NCBI RefSeq assembly: GCF_030695035.1
Contig: NZ_JAUYTT010000008.1
Span: 62,001-126,000, forward strand
DNA: 64,000 nt
Direction: 5' to 3'
DNA from: Frigidibacter sp.
GTDB lineage: Bacteria > Pseudomonadota > Alphaproteobacteria > Rhodobacterales > Rhodobacteraceae
Part shown: piece after piece, positions 1 through 8,985 of the stretch
Position numbering within the stretch: the stretch's first letter is position 1
Layout of the letters: each line of letters starts with the position of its first letter
Translations under genes and position numbers: made by a program
The notes under the pieces: model-generated
Seen by the model: the letters and a program-made list of their open reading frames with translations, nothing else
Database searches by the model: none
Told to the model about the DNA's origin: nothing

Positions 1-806
1 CCGGCGAAGAGGTCGACCATCTGCGCGTAGGCGCGGAGCCCGTCGAGGTTCACCAGCCGGATCGCCTCGCCCACCGACCCGGCGGAGAGCTCGGCGAGGG
101 CCGCGGCATGGCTGGTCTCGGTGCCCGCCTGCGCCAGTGCCGCGGCCATCTCCTCGGCGCTCAGGGTGCCAAGCCGCAGCTCGCGCACCCGCGAGCGGAT
201 GGTGGGCAAGAGGCTGGAGGGCTGGTGCGAGACCATTAGCAGCGTCGCGCCGGCGGGCGGTTCCTCCAGCAGTTTCAGCAGGGCGTTGGCGGCGTTGGGG
301 TTCATCTCGTCGGCGGCGTCGATGATCGCCACGCGGCGGCCACCGTCGGCGGCGGAGAAGTTGAAGAAGGATTTCAGGCGGCGCACCTCATCCACCCCGA
401 TCACGGCGCGGAGGCGGGATTTGTCCTCGTCCCATGTGCGGCGGAGCAGGAACAGGCGGGATTCCGAGAGGGAATGCATCCGGCGCGCGACGGGGTGATC
501 GGCCGGGATATCCAGAGACGTCGGGGGCGGGGGGGCGCCGAAGAAGCCGTCCTCCTCCGCCTCGGGCGTGGCCAGCAGGAAGCGGGCGATGCGCCAGGCG
601 AGGGTGGCCTTGCCGACGCCGCGCGGGCCGGTCAGCATCCAGCCGTGATGCAGGCGGCCGGTGGCGAAGGCCTCGAGGAACCCAGCCTCGGCCCGCGCCT
701 GCCCGTAAAGCAGGGCCGTGTCGCGCGGATGCGGGGCGCCTTCGACGCGGTCCGCTTCGGGCACCGGCTCGGCGAGTTCGGTGGAGACGCCGCGGGGCGC
801 TCTCAT
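1..806 (-). CDS. holB: DNA polymerase III subunit delta-prime, 3'-truncated by the window edge
   Basis: This is a clamp-loader subunit of the replicative polymerase holoenzyme. I read 268 codons from ATG 806 and the frame runs off the left edge. A P-loop (GPRGVGKAT, about residues 60-68) is followed by the AAA+ stretch ending in NALLKLLEEPP that is typical of HolB/DnaX. The start overlaps the tmk stop as ATGA, and tmk-holB is a common bacterial gene pair. The N-terminal 40 residues are a poorly conserved leader. Identity is firm; only the C-terminal end is missing. Confidence 0.93.
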   Translation of the reverse strand, partial: MRAPRGVSTELAEPVPEADRVEGAPHPRDTALLYGQARAEAGFLEAFATGRLHHGWMLTGPRGVGKATLAWRIARFLLATPEAEEDGFFGAPPPPTSLDIPADHPVARRMHSLSESRLFLLRRTWDEDKSRLRAVIGVDEVRRLKSFFNFSAADGGRRVAIIDAADEMNPNAANALLKLLEEPPAGATLLMVSHQPSSLLPTIRSRVRELRLGTLSAEEMAAALAQAGTETSHAAALAELSAGSVGEAIRLVNLDGLRAYAQMVDLFA

Positions 807-1411
807 GTCAGGCGCCCTTGTGCCACGGCCAGCACATCGGCGGCGACGGCTTCCGGGGCGCGGCCCCCGTCGATCACGACGCAGCGGGTGGGGAATTCGG
901 CGGCCAGCGCCAGAAACCCGGCGCGCATGGTGTGCTGCATGGCCTCGCCCATCTCCTCGAAGCGCTCTTCTGTGCCCTTGCGGGCAAAGGCGCGGGCGAG
1001 GCCGACGGCGGGGTCGATGTCGATGATGAAGGTCAGGTCCGGCTCGCGCCCGATCATCAGCGCGTGCAGCGCGTCCACTTGCCCCCGCAGATCGCCGCGG
1101 GTGATGCCCTGATACAGCCGGGTGCTGTCGGCGAAGCGGTCAGAGATGACGATGCGCCCCGCCTCCAGCGCCGGGCGGATGGTCTTTTCCAGATGGTCGC
1201 GGCGGGCGGCGGTGAACAGCAGGATCTCGGTTTCCGCAGACCAGCGGTCTGGGTCACCCTCCAGTACTAGCCGGCGGATTTCCTCGGCGCCCTGGCTGCC
1301 GCCGGGCTCGCGCGTCAGCACCACGTTATGGTCCGTGCGCAAAGCCTCGGCCAGACGCCGAGCCTGGGTGGACTTGCCGGACCCGTCGATGCCCTCGAAG
1401 GTGATGAACAT
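803..1411 (-). CDS. tmk: Thymidylate kinase
   Basis: It phosphorylates dTMP to dTDP in the cytoplasm. The 202-residue protein opens MFITFEGIDGSGKST with the P-loop at residues 7-14, and has the TREPGG and DRFADSTRLYQG motifs of the family. I chose ATG 1411 because the P-loop normally begins about seven residues in and an AAGGA sequence lies about 10 nt upstream. A longer frame to 1447 adds 12 unconserved residues and is unlikely. It lies 32 nt after the D,D-carboxypeptidase stop and overlaps holB by 4 nt, so dacC-tmk-holB probably form one transcript. Confidence 0.96.
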   Translation of the reverse strand: MFITFEGIDGSGKSTQARRLAEALRTDHNVVLTREPGGSQGAEEIRRLVLEGDPDRWSAETEILLFTAARRDHLEKTIRPALEAGRIVISDRFADSTRLYQGITRGDLRGQVDALHALMIGREPDLTFIIDIDPAVGLARAFARKGTEERFEEMGEAMQHTMRAGFLALAAEFPTRCVVIDGGRAPEAVAADVLAVAQGRLT

Positions 1412-1443
1412 CGCGCCTGCGGTCCTTTCCCTTGGCCTTTCGC

Positions 1444-2589
1444 TCAACTGCCCGACACGCGGGCCATCAGCGCGCCCGCGGCGACCGACAGATGCTTGCC
1501 GAAACCGCCCACCGGCACGTCCGTTTCCGCAACCAGCGGCACCCGCACATCGTCCATGTCCGGCAGGTCGAGCACCAGTTCCCCCAGCACCTGACCGGCG
1601 GCGATCGGGGCCGAGATCGGGCCGTTATAGACCGCCTCCGCCTTGATCCCCTCTTGCGACAGCGCCAGCGCCGGCAGCAGCAGCGTCAGGTCCTTCTCGA
1701 CCACCAGGCCCACGGTTTCCTCCGCGCCCATATGCACCTCGGCCTCGGCCAGCCGCGTGCCGCCCTTGGCCAGCGTGCGCAGCACGAACTGCCGGAACGC
1801 CCAGTTGGTCAGCGCCTCGGCCTCTTGCCGCCGCTCTGCCTCGGACGTGAGGCCCGAGATCACGAACACGATCCGCCGGCCGTTCTGCTCGGCCGAGCCG
1901 ACGAGGCCATAGCCCGCCTCTTGCGTATGCCCGGTCTTCAGGCCATCGGCCCCGACGCCAAGCCCCAGCAGCGGGTTGCGGTTGTTGGCATTGGCGGGGG
2001 CGCGGCCTTCGTAGTTGAAGCCGGTCATTGCGAAGTAGGGGTAGAACTCGGGGAACTCGGTGATCAGACGGGTGGCCAGCAGGCCAAGGTCATGCAGGCT
2101 CATCCGGTGGCCCTCGGCCGGCCAGCCCGAGGCGTTCTTGAAGGTGGAATTGGTCATGCCAAGCGTGCGGGCGCGCTCGGTCATCTTCTGCGCGAAGGTT
2201 TCCTCGGACCCGGCCAACCCCTCGGCCACCACCACGCAGGCATCGTTGCCCGAGTTGATGACGATGCCGCGGATCAGCTCCTCGACCGTCGGGCGGTCCA
2301 TCTCGTTGAGGAACATGGTCGAGCCGCCCATGCTTTTCGCGCGTGTCGAGACCGAGAACTGCGTGTCCATCGACACGGTGCCCGCGCGCAGTGCCTCGAA
2401 CAGCATGTTCAGCGTCATCAGCTTGGACATGGAGGCTGGCGGCAGCGGCACGTCGGCATCCTTTTCCAGCAGCACCGTCTGCGTGGTCAGGTCGTAGACC
2501 CAGGCGGCGCGGGCCTTGGTCTCATAGGCCGCGGCGGGGGCCAGCAAGGCGATGAGGATCAGGGCGGAATGGAGGAGGCGCTTCAGCAT
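1444..2589 (-). CDS. dacC: D-alanyl-D-alanine carboxypeptidase (PBP5/6 family)
   Basis: This is a periplasmic penicillin-binding protein that trims the terminal D-Ala of peptidoglycan pentapeptides. The 381-residue protein starts with a signal peptide (hydrophobic core about residues 7-21, cleavage near AAA-YE). It carries the three active-site motifs in order: SMSK (53-56), SGN (113-115) and KTG (218-220). A C-terminal PBP5-like beta domain follows (about 275-375). ATG 2589 puts the signal peptide at the terminus. The dac symbol is by family; which paralogue it is cannot be told. Confidence 0.9.
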   Translation of the reverse strand: MLKRLLHSALILIALLAPAAAYETKARAAWVYDLTTQTVLLEKDADVPLPPASMSKLMTLNMLFEALRAGTVSMDTQFSVSTRAKSMGGSTMFLNEMDRPTVEELIRGIVINSGNDACVVVAEGLAGSEETFAQKMTERARTLGMTNSTFKNASGWPAEGHRMSLHDLGLLATRLITEFPEFYPYFAMTGFNYEGRAPANANNRNPLLGLGVGADGLKTGHTQEAGYGLVGSAEQNGRRIVFVISGLTSEAERRQEAEALTNWAFRQFVLRTLAKGGTRLAEAEVHMGAEETVGLVVEKDLTLLLPALALSQEGIKAEAVYNGPISAPIAAGQVLGELVLDLPDMDDVRVPLVAETDVPVGGFGKHLSVAAGALMARVSGS

Positions 2590-2651
2590 GGGTCTTGTCG
2601 CTCCGGGGTCTGGGGCAGGGGACGTCTGGGGGCCTGTCGCGGCCCCCGAGT

Positions 2652-3542
2652 TCATTTGCTCACGGCATAGGCGTCGGGGTAGCCGAGGCTTTTCACCTTG
2701 GCCACAGCCGCTGTGCGTTCCTCTGCGCCGGTCAGAGGGCCGACGATGACGCGCCAGAAGGTCTTGCCCTGGCTTTCATCCTTGCGGATCGTCGGGGTCA
2801 GGCCAGCGGATTTCATCTGGCCGGCGGCGCGGTCGGCATTCGCCTCGACGCTGAAGATGCCGATCTGGATATAGGGGCGGCCAGAGGTGGCGGCGGGAGT
2901 GGCCGGCGCAGCAGCGGGCTTTGGCGCGGCCGGGATGTTGGCACTGGCGGAGGGGGTGGCGGGCGGGTCGGCGCGGTCGATGGCGGCACTCGCAACCGCG
3001 CCGATCGGCGTCGCCTCAATCGGCTCGGCGGCGGCGAGGGCGGGATCGGTCTCGGCCACGGCGGCCCCCGCGGCCTCCTCGCGGCGCAGCGCCGTCACCT
3101 GCAGCGCGGCGGGCTGGCCGGCCAGCATGTCGAGCGCGCCGGCGGCATCGGAGGACACCTGCAGGCGCGGGCCGGGCATGTCGCGCTCGCGCCGGAACAG
3201 CGCGCCGATGATGAACTTGCCATTGGCGGGGTTGCGGATGATGACCCGCTCGGGGTCCTTCACATCGGGATGCGCGACCCAGACGCCGCCAAGCGAGGGG
3301 CGGCCGTCCCATAGGCCCTGATCGGAGACCTCGAACACCTCTGGCGCTTCGACATCGCGGTCCACCAGCGTGGCGGAACTGGCCTGCCGCACCGGCGCGC
3401 CCTCGGCACTGCCCGAACCGGAGCCGATCCCGAACGGCATCTTCGTGCCCTCGCACGCCGCCAGTCCCAGGGCCGCGCTCAGCAGCAGCGCGCCGCGCAG
3501 GCCCTTGGTCAGGCCGATCCGCCCGGTGGTGCCACTCATCAT
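2652..3542 (-). CDS. SPOR-domain lipoprotein
   Basis: This 296-residue envelope protein has a lipobox (LGLAAC) after a short hydrophobic signal, so it is probably lipidated. The middle (about 120-215) is low-complexity and rich in Ala and Pro. The last 75 residues, from RPYIQIGIFS to DAYAVSK, form a SPOR peptidoglycan-binding domain that recognises denuded glycan strands. I chose ATG 3542 because a GAAGGGG ribosome site lies about 7 nt upstream. A septal RlpA-like role is possible, but I see no double-psi barrel with its catalytic residues. It sits just upstream of dacC, which also acts on peptidoglycan. Confidence 0.75.
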   Translation of the reverse strand: MMSGTTGRIGLTKGLRGALLLSAALGLAACEGTKMPFGIGSGSGSAEGAPVRQASSATLVDRDVEAPEVFEVSDQGLWDGRPSLGGVWVAHPDVKDPERVIIRNPANGKFIIGALFRRERDMPGPRLQVSSDAAGALDMLAGQPAALQVTALRREEAAGAAVAETDPALAAAEPIEATPIGAVASAAIDRADPPATPSASANIPAAPKPAAAPATPAATSGRPYIQIGIFSVEANADRAAGQMKSAGLTPTIRKDESQGKTFWRVIVGPLTGAEERTAAVAKVKSLGYPDAYAVSK

Positions 3543-3971
3543 TCTTGCCCCCTTCGCGCGCCCTGCACGGCGCTGCGCCCTCTGCCTGTTGCGGACAGGT
3601 GCCGTGATCTTTCCCGTGCGGCGCGCTGCCCCGCTGGGGCAAGTGCCGTGCGTCGGTTCTGGTCCGCGGTTCTGCGGCCGGCCACCCGGCCCAGCCACGG
3701 CGCATCTTAACGGCAAGGCCAGCCCAAGGAAAGAGCCGCACCATGCCGCAGGCGGCCCGCCGGGGCCGCAATTGCCAGCAGGCCCGTCAGTTCTGCGTGA
3801 GCCGCAGCGGATCAGGGGCGGGGCGCGCCTGTGCCCGCCCCGCCCGCGCCGGCACAAGCCGCGGCGCGACATCTGGACCCCGACTCGCGGATGTGGTTAC
3901 AACGGACAGCGGCCCGGGCCGCGGCAAGGCAGGGCATGGCCCCGCATCTGTCGCGGGCGCCTGGCTGGTCT
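3543..3971. other. Gene-free intergenic region
   Basis: About 430 bases of very GC-rich sequence lie between the divergent SPOR lipoprotein gene and tRNA-Ser. Open frames here have no ribosome sites and atypical composition. It must hold promoters for both neighbours, but I could not pick a convincing -35/-10 pair. Confidence 0.5.
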
Positions 3972-4061
3972 GGAAGTGTGGCCGAGTGGTTTAAGGCTCT
4001 AGTCTTGAAAACTAGCGTACGGGGAACCGTACCGTGGGTTCGAATCCCACCGCTTCCGCCA
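3972..4061 (+). tRNA. tRNA-Ser (anticodon UGA)
   Basis: A 90-nt class II tRNA with a long variable arm and an encoded CCA end. The acceptor strands GGAAGTG and CGCTTCC pair over 7 bp with one G-U. The anticodon arm is CTAGT-CTTGAAA-ACTAG, giving anticodon TGA (reads UCA). The T arm contains GGTTCGAATCC. Confidence 0.97.
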
Positions 4062-4079
4062 AGCCCGCCGCCGCTACCC

Positions 4080-5015
4080 CTACCGATACCCAAGCTGCCC
4101 AAGCGCCGGCAGCCAGAGCGGGATGGTGACGGTGCCAAGGACCGTCGCCACCAGCAGGGCGGAGGCGGCCAGCGGGCCGAGCCCGGCGCGTTGGGCCAGG
4201 ATCGGGTAGACCGACATCATCGGCATCGCGGCGAAGAGGACGGCGCCGAGCACGAAGGGCGCGGGGAGGCCGCCGACTGCGGCAAAGGCGGCAAGGGTCA
4301 GCGCCGGGTGCAGCAGCAGCTTTCCCAGCACGATCACCGCTGTGGCCCCGGCCTGCCCCTGCGGGCGCAGCGTCGCCAGCGTGGCGCCGACGACCAGCAG
4401 CGCGGCGGGGGCTGACATCCGTGCCAGCAGGTCCAGCGTGCGCGCCGCATGACTGGGCAGCGAGAGCCCGGCCAGCTGGAAGGCAATCGCCGCGCCAAGC
4501 GCGAGGATCAGCGGATTGCGGGCCAGATCCCGCAGCAGGGCCCATGCGCGAACACTGCCGCCGCCGCCCGCGTTGCTGGACAGGATCAGCGCCAGGGGGA
4601 TCATCACCAGGTTCTCGATCACCATCATATGCGCCAGCAACCGCCCGGCCTCGGCGGTGCCGTAGAGCTGCTGCACGACCGGGTAGCCTATGAACCCGCT
4701 GTTGGAGGCGGAAATGCCAAGCCCCACCATCGCCGCCTGCCGCAACGGCATCCGCAAGCCCCAGATCGCCACCGCCACACCGCAGGCGAAGGCGGCCAGC
4801 GAGCCGAGCCCGACGGCCAGCAGCGCCAAGGGTTGCAGGCCCTCACCCGGCGCCGCACCCGCGACGGAGAGGAAGATCAGCGCCGGCAGGGCGATGCGCA
4901 GCACGACCTCGCCCACCGGGCGCAGGGACTCGGCCGGTACATAGCCAGTGCGTACGGCCAGAAAGCCGATCAAGATCACCGCAAACAGCGGAATGATGGC
5001 GTTGACGGCATCCAT
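4080..5015 (-). CDS. AEC-family permease (auxin efflux carrier / malonate transporter-like)
   Basis: A 311-residue inner-membrane protein with about ten hydrophobic segments in two halves, starting MDAVNAIIPLFAVILIGFLAV, as in the AEC family. These carriers export or exchange small organic anions. The gene lies 6 nt downstream of pcaB on the same strand and may be the last gene of the pca operon. A role in transporting an aromatic or dicarboxylic acid is plausible but unproven. Confidence 0.8.
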   Translation of the reverse strand: MDAVNAIIPLFAVILIGFLAVRTGYVPAESLRPVGEVVLRIALPALIFLSVAGAAPGEGLQPLALLAVGLGSLAAFACGVAVAIWGLRMPLRQAAMVGLGISASNSGFIGYPVVQQLYGTAEAGRLLAHMMVIENLVMIPLALILSSNAGGGGSVRAWALLRDLARNPLILALGAAIAFQLAGLSLPSHAARTLDLLARMSAPAALLVVGATLATLRPQGQAGATAVIVLGKLLLHPALTLAAFAAVGGLPAPFVLGAVLFAAMPMMSVYPILAQRAGLGPLAASALLVATVLGTVTIPLWLPALGQLGYR

Positions 5016-5021
5016 TGCCGG

Positions 5022-6344
5022 TCAGCCCCCGCGCACCCGCGCGGCAAAGGCGCGCGCCTCGGCCGGGGCTTGCCCGAGCCCGGCGCCGGCCAGTTGCGCG
5101 GCCCAGTCGGTCTGCGGGAAACGCTGCGCCGCGAGCGCCAGCAAGGGCGCGCCGGTTGCCATTGCCTGCGCACACATCTCCTTCACCGCCGCCTGCGCTT
5201 CGGGGCGGGGCATGGTCTTGGCCAGCGTGAAGCTGAGTGCCTCGGCATGGATCAGGCCTTGACCGGCCTCGAGACCCCGCGCCATGGCAGCGCCATCGGG
5301 GGCGAGGCTGGCCAAGACCTCGGCGGCAAGCGTCAGCATCCGGCCGGTGCTGATGCACAGCTGCGGCAGGGCCAGCCACTCGCCGAACCACGCCGCGCCG
5401 TCGCGTTGCTGGCGGTGCAGGGCCGCGCCCTGAACCAGCGCCGCAAGCCCGATCACATGCCGCGCCAGCGCCACCAGCGCCGAGGGGCCGACGGGGTTCT
5501 GCTTTTGCGGCATGGTGGAGGAGGCGCCGCCGGCCAGCGTGACCTCGCCCACACCTGACTGGCTGAGCAAGATGAGATCCTCGCCCAGCTTGCCCAGACT
5601 ACCGGCAAGCCCCGCGGCGAAACCCGCCAGTTGCCCGGGCGCAGAACGGTCGCTGTGCCAGCTATGGCCGGGATCGGTCAGCGACAGCTCTGCCGCCAGC
5701 GCCGCGCGTACCGCCGGGCCAGCCTCGCCCATAGCCGACAGCGTGCCGGCGGCCCCTGACAGCGAGACCTTCAGCACGCTCTCCCGCAGCACGGGCAGGC
5801 GGCCCTGCCAGTCCAGCAGCGGCCAGCCCCAGGCGGCGACCACCGCGCCAAAGCTGGTGGGCGTCGCCGCTTGACCATAGGTACGCCCGGTCATCGGCAG
5901 GCTGGCATTAGCTTCTGCCAGTTCGGCAAGGCGCATGAGGAGGCCCGCGATCCGCGCCTCCCACAGCCGCAGCATCGGGCGCAGGCGCAGGGCGAGCGCG
6001 GTATCCATGATGTCCTGACTGGTGGCGCCCCAATGCAGGTATTGCATCGGCCCCGGCGCGGCGGCGCCCTTGCGGAAGGCCGCCAGCAGCGCCGGCACCG
6101 GCACGCCGTTCTGCGCCGTCTCCACCGCCAGCGCCGCCGGGTCGATCACCACCTCCTGCGAGGCGCGGTCGATGAAGGCCGCCGCCTCGGCGGGGATTAC
6201 CCCAAGCGCGCCCTGTACCCGGGCCAATGCGCCTTCGACCAGCAGCATGGCGCGGATATCGGCGCTGTCGGTGAAGAGGCGGGCGGTCTCCTCATCACCG
6301 AACAGGCGGCCGTAGATCTGGGAATCGGCGGGGGCAGCGGGCAT
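5022..6344 (-). CDS. pcaB: 3-carboxy-cis,cis-muconate cycloisomerase
   Basis: It converts 3-carboxy-cis,cis-muconate to 4-carboxymuconolactone in the protocatechuate branch of the beta-ketoadipate pathway. The 440-residue protein belongs to the fumarase/aspartase superfamily. It has the HWGATSQD segment (about 104-111) and the signature GGASSTMPQKQNPV (about 272-285) on the mobile catalytic loop. It is in line with pcaDCHG and a BKACE gene, 43 nt after the latter. Confidence 0.93.
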   Translation of the reverse strand: MPAAPADSQIYGRLFGDEETARLFTDSADIRAMLLVEGALARVQGALGVIPAEAAAFIDRASQEVVIDPAALAVETAQNGVPVPALLAAFRKGAAAPGPMQYLHWGATSQDIMDTALALRLRPMLRLWEARIAGLLMRLAELAEANASLPMTGRTYGQAATPTSFGAVVAAWGWPLLDWQGRLPVLRESVLKVSLSGAAGTLSAMGEAGPAVRAALAAELSLTDPGHSWHSDRSAPGQLAGFAAGLAGSLGKLGEDLILLSQSGVGEVTLAGGASSTMPQKQNPVGPSALVALARHVIGLAALVQGAALHRQQRDGAAWFGEWLALPQLCISTGRMLTLAAEVLASLAPDGAAMARGLEAGQGLIHAEALSFTLAKTMPRPEAQAAVKEMCAQAMATGAPLLALAAQRFPQTDWAAQLAGAGLGQAPAEARAFAARVRGG

Positions 6345-6387
6345 GGAAGTCCTTGCGGTTTTGGGGCCGGGGTTTCAGGCCAAGCAA

Positions 6388-7248
6388 TCAGGCCCCGGCA
6401 GCCGGTGCAAGCTCCAGCCCAAGGATAGCCCGCGCCTGTTGCCAGGTTGCGACCGGGCGTTCGCACTTGTCGCACAGCGCCACCACCCGCTGCACCAGCG
6501 CGGCGTTCGATGGCGCAAGTGTGGTCTTGTCGAGCCGCACGTTATCCTCGAGCCCCGTCCGCGCGTGGCCACCCGAGGACACGGCCCAGTCGTTCAGCAC
6601 GATCTGGTTGGGCCCGATCCCGGCGGCGCACCACGGCGCATCCGCTCCGAACAGCCGATGCACGGTCTTGATGTAATAGTCGAAGACCTCGCGGTCGGCG
6701 GGCATCGCGTTCTTCACGCCCATCACGAACTGCACATAGGGGCGGTTCTTGATCTGGCCCTTGTCCCACATCTCCTTGGCCTTGAGGATATGCGACAGGT
6801 CGAAGGCCTCGATCTCGGGCTTCACGCCGTGGGCCAGCATTTCACTGGCCAGCCAATCGACCAGATCCGGCGGGTTTTCGTAGACGCGGGTCGGGAAGTT
6901 GTTGGACCCGACCGACAGGCTGGCCATGTCGGGGCGCAGCGGCAACATGCCGCCCCGCGCGGTGCCTGCACCAGAGCGGCCGCCGGTGGACAGTTGCACG
7001 ATCATCCCGGGGCAATGCGTCTGCAGCCCTTCCATCAGCGCCGCGAACTTCTCGGGGTCGGACGAAGGCGTCTCATCGTCGTTGCGCACATGGCAATGGG
7101 CGATGGTGGCCCCGGCCTCGAAGGCCTGCTGCGCGCTTTCCACCTGTTCGGAGATGGAGATCGGCACTGCCGGATTGTCGGCCTTGCGCGGCAAGGAGCC
7201 GGTGATGGCCACGCAGATGATGCAGGGGCCGTGCGAGGCTTGGGTCAT
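6388..7248 (-). CDS. Beta-keto acid cleavage enzyme (BKACE, DUF849)
   Basis: A 286-residue TIM-barrel protein of the 3-keto-5-aminohexanoate cleavage family. Zinc ligands are visible as HCH at residues 51 and 53, with a distal Glu in the GLEDN segment. The family condenses a beta-keto acid with acetyl-CoA, giving acetoacetate and a new acyl-CoA. It lies between pcaG (3 nt away) and pcaB. I infer that the substrate is beta-ketoadipate, which would give succinyl-CoA plus acetoacetate and stand in for the CoA transferase/thiolase steps PcaIJ and PcaF, neither of which is in the window. Family is firm; substrate is inferred. Confidence 0.85.
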   Translation of the reverse strand: MTQASHGPCIICVAITGSLPRKADNPAVPISISEQVESAQQAFEAGATIAHCHVRNDDETPSSDPEKFAALMEGLQTHCPGMIVQLSTGGRSGAGTARGGMLPLRPDMASLSVGSNNFPTRVYENPPDLVDWLASEMLAHGVKPEIEAFDLSHILKAKEMWDKGQIKNRPYVQFVMGVKNAMPADREVFDYYIKTVHRLFGADAPWCAAGIGPNQIVLNDWAVSSGGHARTGLEDNVRLDKTTLAPSNAALVQRVVALCDKCERPVATWQQARAILGLELAPAAGA

Positions 7249-7251
7249 GGC

Positions 7252-7863
7252 TCAGATGTCCAGAAACACGGTTTCGCCATCGCCCTGCAGGCGGATGTCG
7301 AAACGGTAGTGGCCGGGGCCGGTCTTGCGGGCCAGCAGGGTTTCGCGGCGCGGGGCCTGTTCGACGAGGTTCAGGACCGGGTCGGCGCTGTTATCCTCAT
7401 CCTCGAAATACATCCGGGTGTTGAGGCCAATGTTGATGCCGCGCGCCACCAGCCAGAAGCTGATATGCGGCGCCATCATCCGGCCGTTGCGGCCCATCAC
7501 CGGGCCCGGCTTGACCGTGTCGAAGGCCCAGAGCCCGGTGTCGAAATCGGTGATCACCCGACCCCAGCCGCGAAAGCCGGGGGCGCAATCGGCGAAACGC
7601 GGGTCTTCGGCATGGGGATAGATCCCGGCGGCATCGGCCTGCCAGACCTCCAGCAGCACATCCTTCACCGGCGCGCCGGTACCGTCCATCACCACGCCTT
7701 CGACGCGGATCCGCTCGCCCGGCGCATCCGGCCCGGCGATATCCTCACCCAGCTGGGTGCGGTAGATGTCGAACCCGGCAGCCCCGGGGGCCAGGCCGAT
7801 ATGGACATAGGGCCCGGCGGTCTGCGAGGCGGATTCCTTGAGGTAATTCAGCGGTTGTGCCAT
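7252..7863 (-). CDS. pcaG: Protocatechuate 3,4-dioxygenase alpha subunit
   Basis: The 203-residue alpha subunit of the intradiol dioxygenase that opens protocatechuate to 3-carboxy-cis,cis-muconate. Family features are SASQTAGPYVHIGL at the N-terminus and VLLEVWQADAAGIYPH. The second half lacks the full Tyr/Tyr/His/His iron set, as expected for alpha. It starts 1 nt after the pcaH stop, consistent with coupled translation of the two subunits. Confidence 0.94.
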   Translation of the reverse strand: MAQPLNYLKESASQTAGPYVHIGLAPGAAGFDIYRTQLGEDIAGPDAPGERIRVEGVVMDGTGAPVKDVLLEVWQADAAGIYPHAEDPRFADCAPGFRGWGRVITDFDTGLWAFDTVKPGPVMGRNGRMMAPHISFWLVARGINIGLNTRMYFEDEDNSADPVLNLVEQAPRRETLLARKTGPGHYRFDIRLQGDGETVFLDI

Positions 7864-7864
7864 T

Positions 7865-8587
7865 TCAGTTCCCCTCCAGCCGGTTCTCGAACAGGGTGGA
7901 GCGCCGCCCCCGCAAGATGATGTCGAACTTGTAGGCCAGGCAATCCAGCGGGATCGCCGCGTTCATGTCCAGGGGCGCGATCAGCTGGTCGATGGCGCGC
8001 GGATCCGGGATGGTGGCCACGATGGGGCATTTGTGGATCAGCGGGTCGCCCTCGAAATACATCTGGGTGATCAGCCGCTGGCTGAAACTGGTGCCGAAGA
8101 CCGACACATGGATATGCGCAGGGCGCCAGTTGTTGACCCAGTTGCGCCAGGGATAGGCGCCGGGCTTCACGGTGCGGAAGTGGTAATGGCCCTGATCGTC
8201 GGTCAACGTGCGCCCGCAGCCGCCGAAGTTCGGGTCGATAGGCGCAAGATAGGTGTCCTTCTTGTGCCGGTAGCGCCCGCCGGCATTGGCCTGCCAGATC
8301 TCGACCAGCGTGTTCGGGATGCCGCGGCCATTCTCGTCCAGCACGCGGCCATGGACGATGATCCGCTCGCCCACCGGATCGCCGGTCTTGGCGTAGTTGC
8401 GGATCAGGTCATTGTCGATGGCGTCGATATCGGAATGGCCAAAGGTCGGCCCGGTGATTTCCGACATCGAGCCTTGCAGCGACAGCATCGCCAGACGCGG
8501 GCTGCGCGGCACCGAGGTCTTGTAATCGGGCGTCAGCGCCGGCGGCTGCGACGTGCGGTCGCGCTGATAGAACTCTGCAGGTTTCAT
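7865..8587 (-). CDS. pcaH: Protocatechuate 3,4-dioxygenase beta subunit
   Basis: The 240-residue iron-binding subunit of protocatechuate 3,4-dioxygenase. All four Fe(III) ligands of the family are visible: Tyr106 (GGRYRHKK), Tyr145 (KPGAYPWR), His158 and His160 ([11 protein letters not shown]). The spacing matches the Pseudomonas enzyme with an offset of two residues. The start overlaps the pcaC stop by 4 nt. Confidence 0.96.
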   Translation of the reverse strand: MKPAEFYQRDRTSQPPALTPDYKTSVPRSPRLAMLSLQGSMSEITGPTFGHSDIDAIDNDLIRNYAKTGDPVGERIIVHGRVLDENGRGIPNTLVEIWQANAGGRYRHKKDTYLAPIDPNFGGCGRTLTDDQGHYHFRTVKPGAYPWRNWVNNWRPAHIHVSVFGTSFSQRLITQMYFEGDPLIHKCPIVATIPDPRAIDQLIAPLDMNAAIPLDCLAYKFDIILRGRRSTLFENRLEGN

Positions 8588-8985
8588 TGGTCCTCCCCCT
8601 TGCTTGTCGTGGCCATCGTGGCGAATGTCTCTTTGGCGATCTTGATGGCATGGTTGGCGCGCGGCACACCGGCATAGATCGCCACATGCAGCAGCGCCTC
8701 CATCACATCGGCCTCGCTGGCGCCGGTATTGGCGGTGGCGCGGATATGCATCGCAAGCTCATGGTCGTTGCCGAGCCCCGCCAGCAGCGCGATGGTCAGC
8801 ATCGAGCGTTCGCGCAGCGTGATCGTGTCCCGCGACCAGACATGGCCCCAGGCGGCATCGGTGATCAGCGCCTGAAACGGGGCGTCGGCCGGGGTCTTGG
8901 CCGCCTCGGCGCGGTTCACATGGGCATCGCCCAGAACCCGGCGGCGGGTTTGCATCCCTTGATCGGTGAAGTCAGACATGGGCAT
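8584..8985 (-). CDS. pcaC: 4-carboxymuconolactone decarboxylase
   Basis: A 133-residue AhpD-fold protein that decarboxylates 4-carboxymuconolactone to the enol-lactone. It has the family segments [23 protein letters not shown] (about 44-66) and a conserved [11 protein letters not shown] tail. It is a stand-alone enzyme, not the PcaL fusion with PcaD. It overlaps pcaD by 14 nt and pcaH by 4 nt, so translation of the operon is tightly coupled. Confidence 0.95.
   Translation of the reverse strand: MPMSDFTDQGMQTRRRVLGDAHVNRAEAAKTPADAPFQALITDAAWGHVWSRDTITLRERSMLTIALLAGLGNDHELAMHIRATANTGASEADVMEALLHVAIYAGVPRANHAIKIAKETFATMATTSKGEDQ

Noticed and set aside
3743-3994. Small open frame before tRNA-Ser
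   Set aside because: No ribosome site; composition is Arg/Gly/Ala-rich as expected from random GC-rich DNA, and it runs into the tRNA.
5022-6344. Adenylosuccinate lyase or argininosuccinate lyase for the fumarase-fold gene
   Set aside because: The SSTMPQKQNPV motif and position in the pca operon fit PcaB better.
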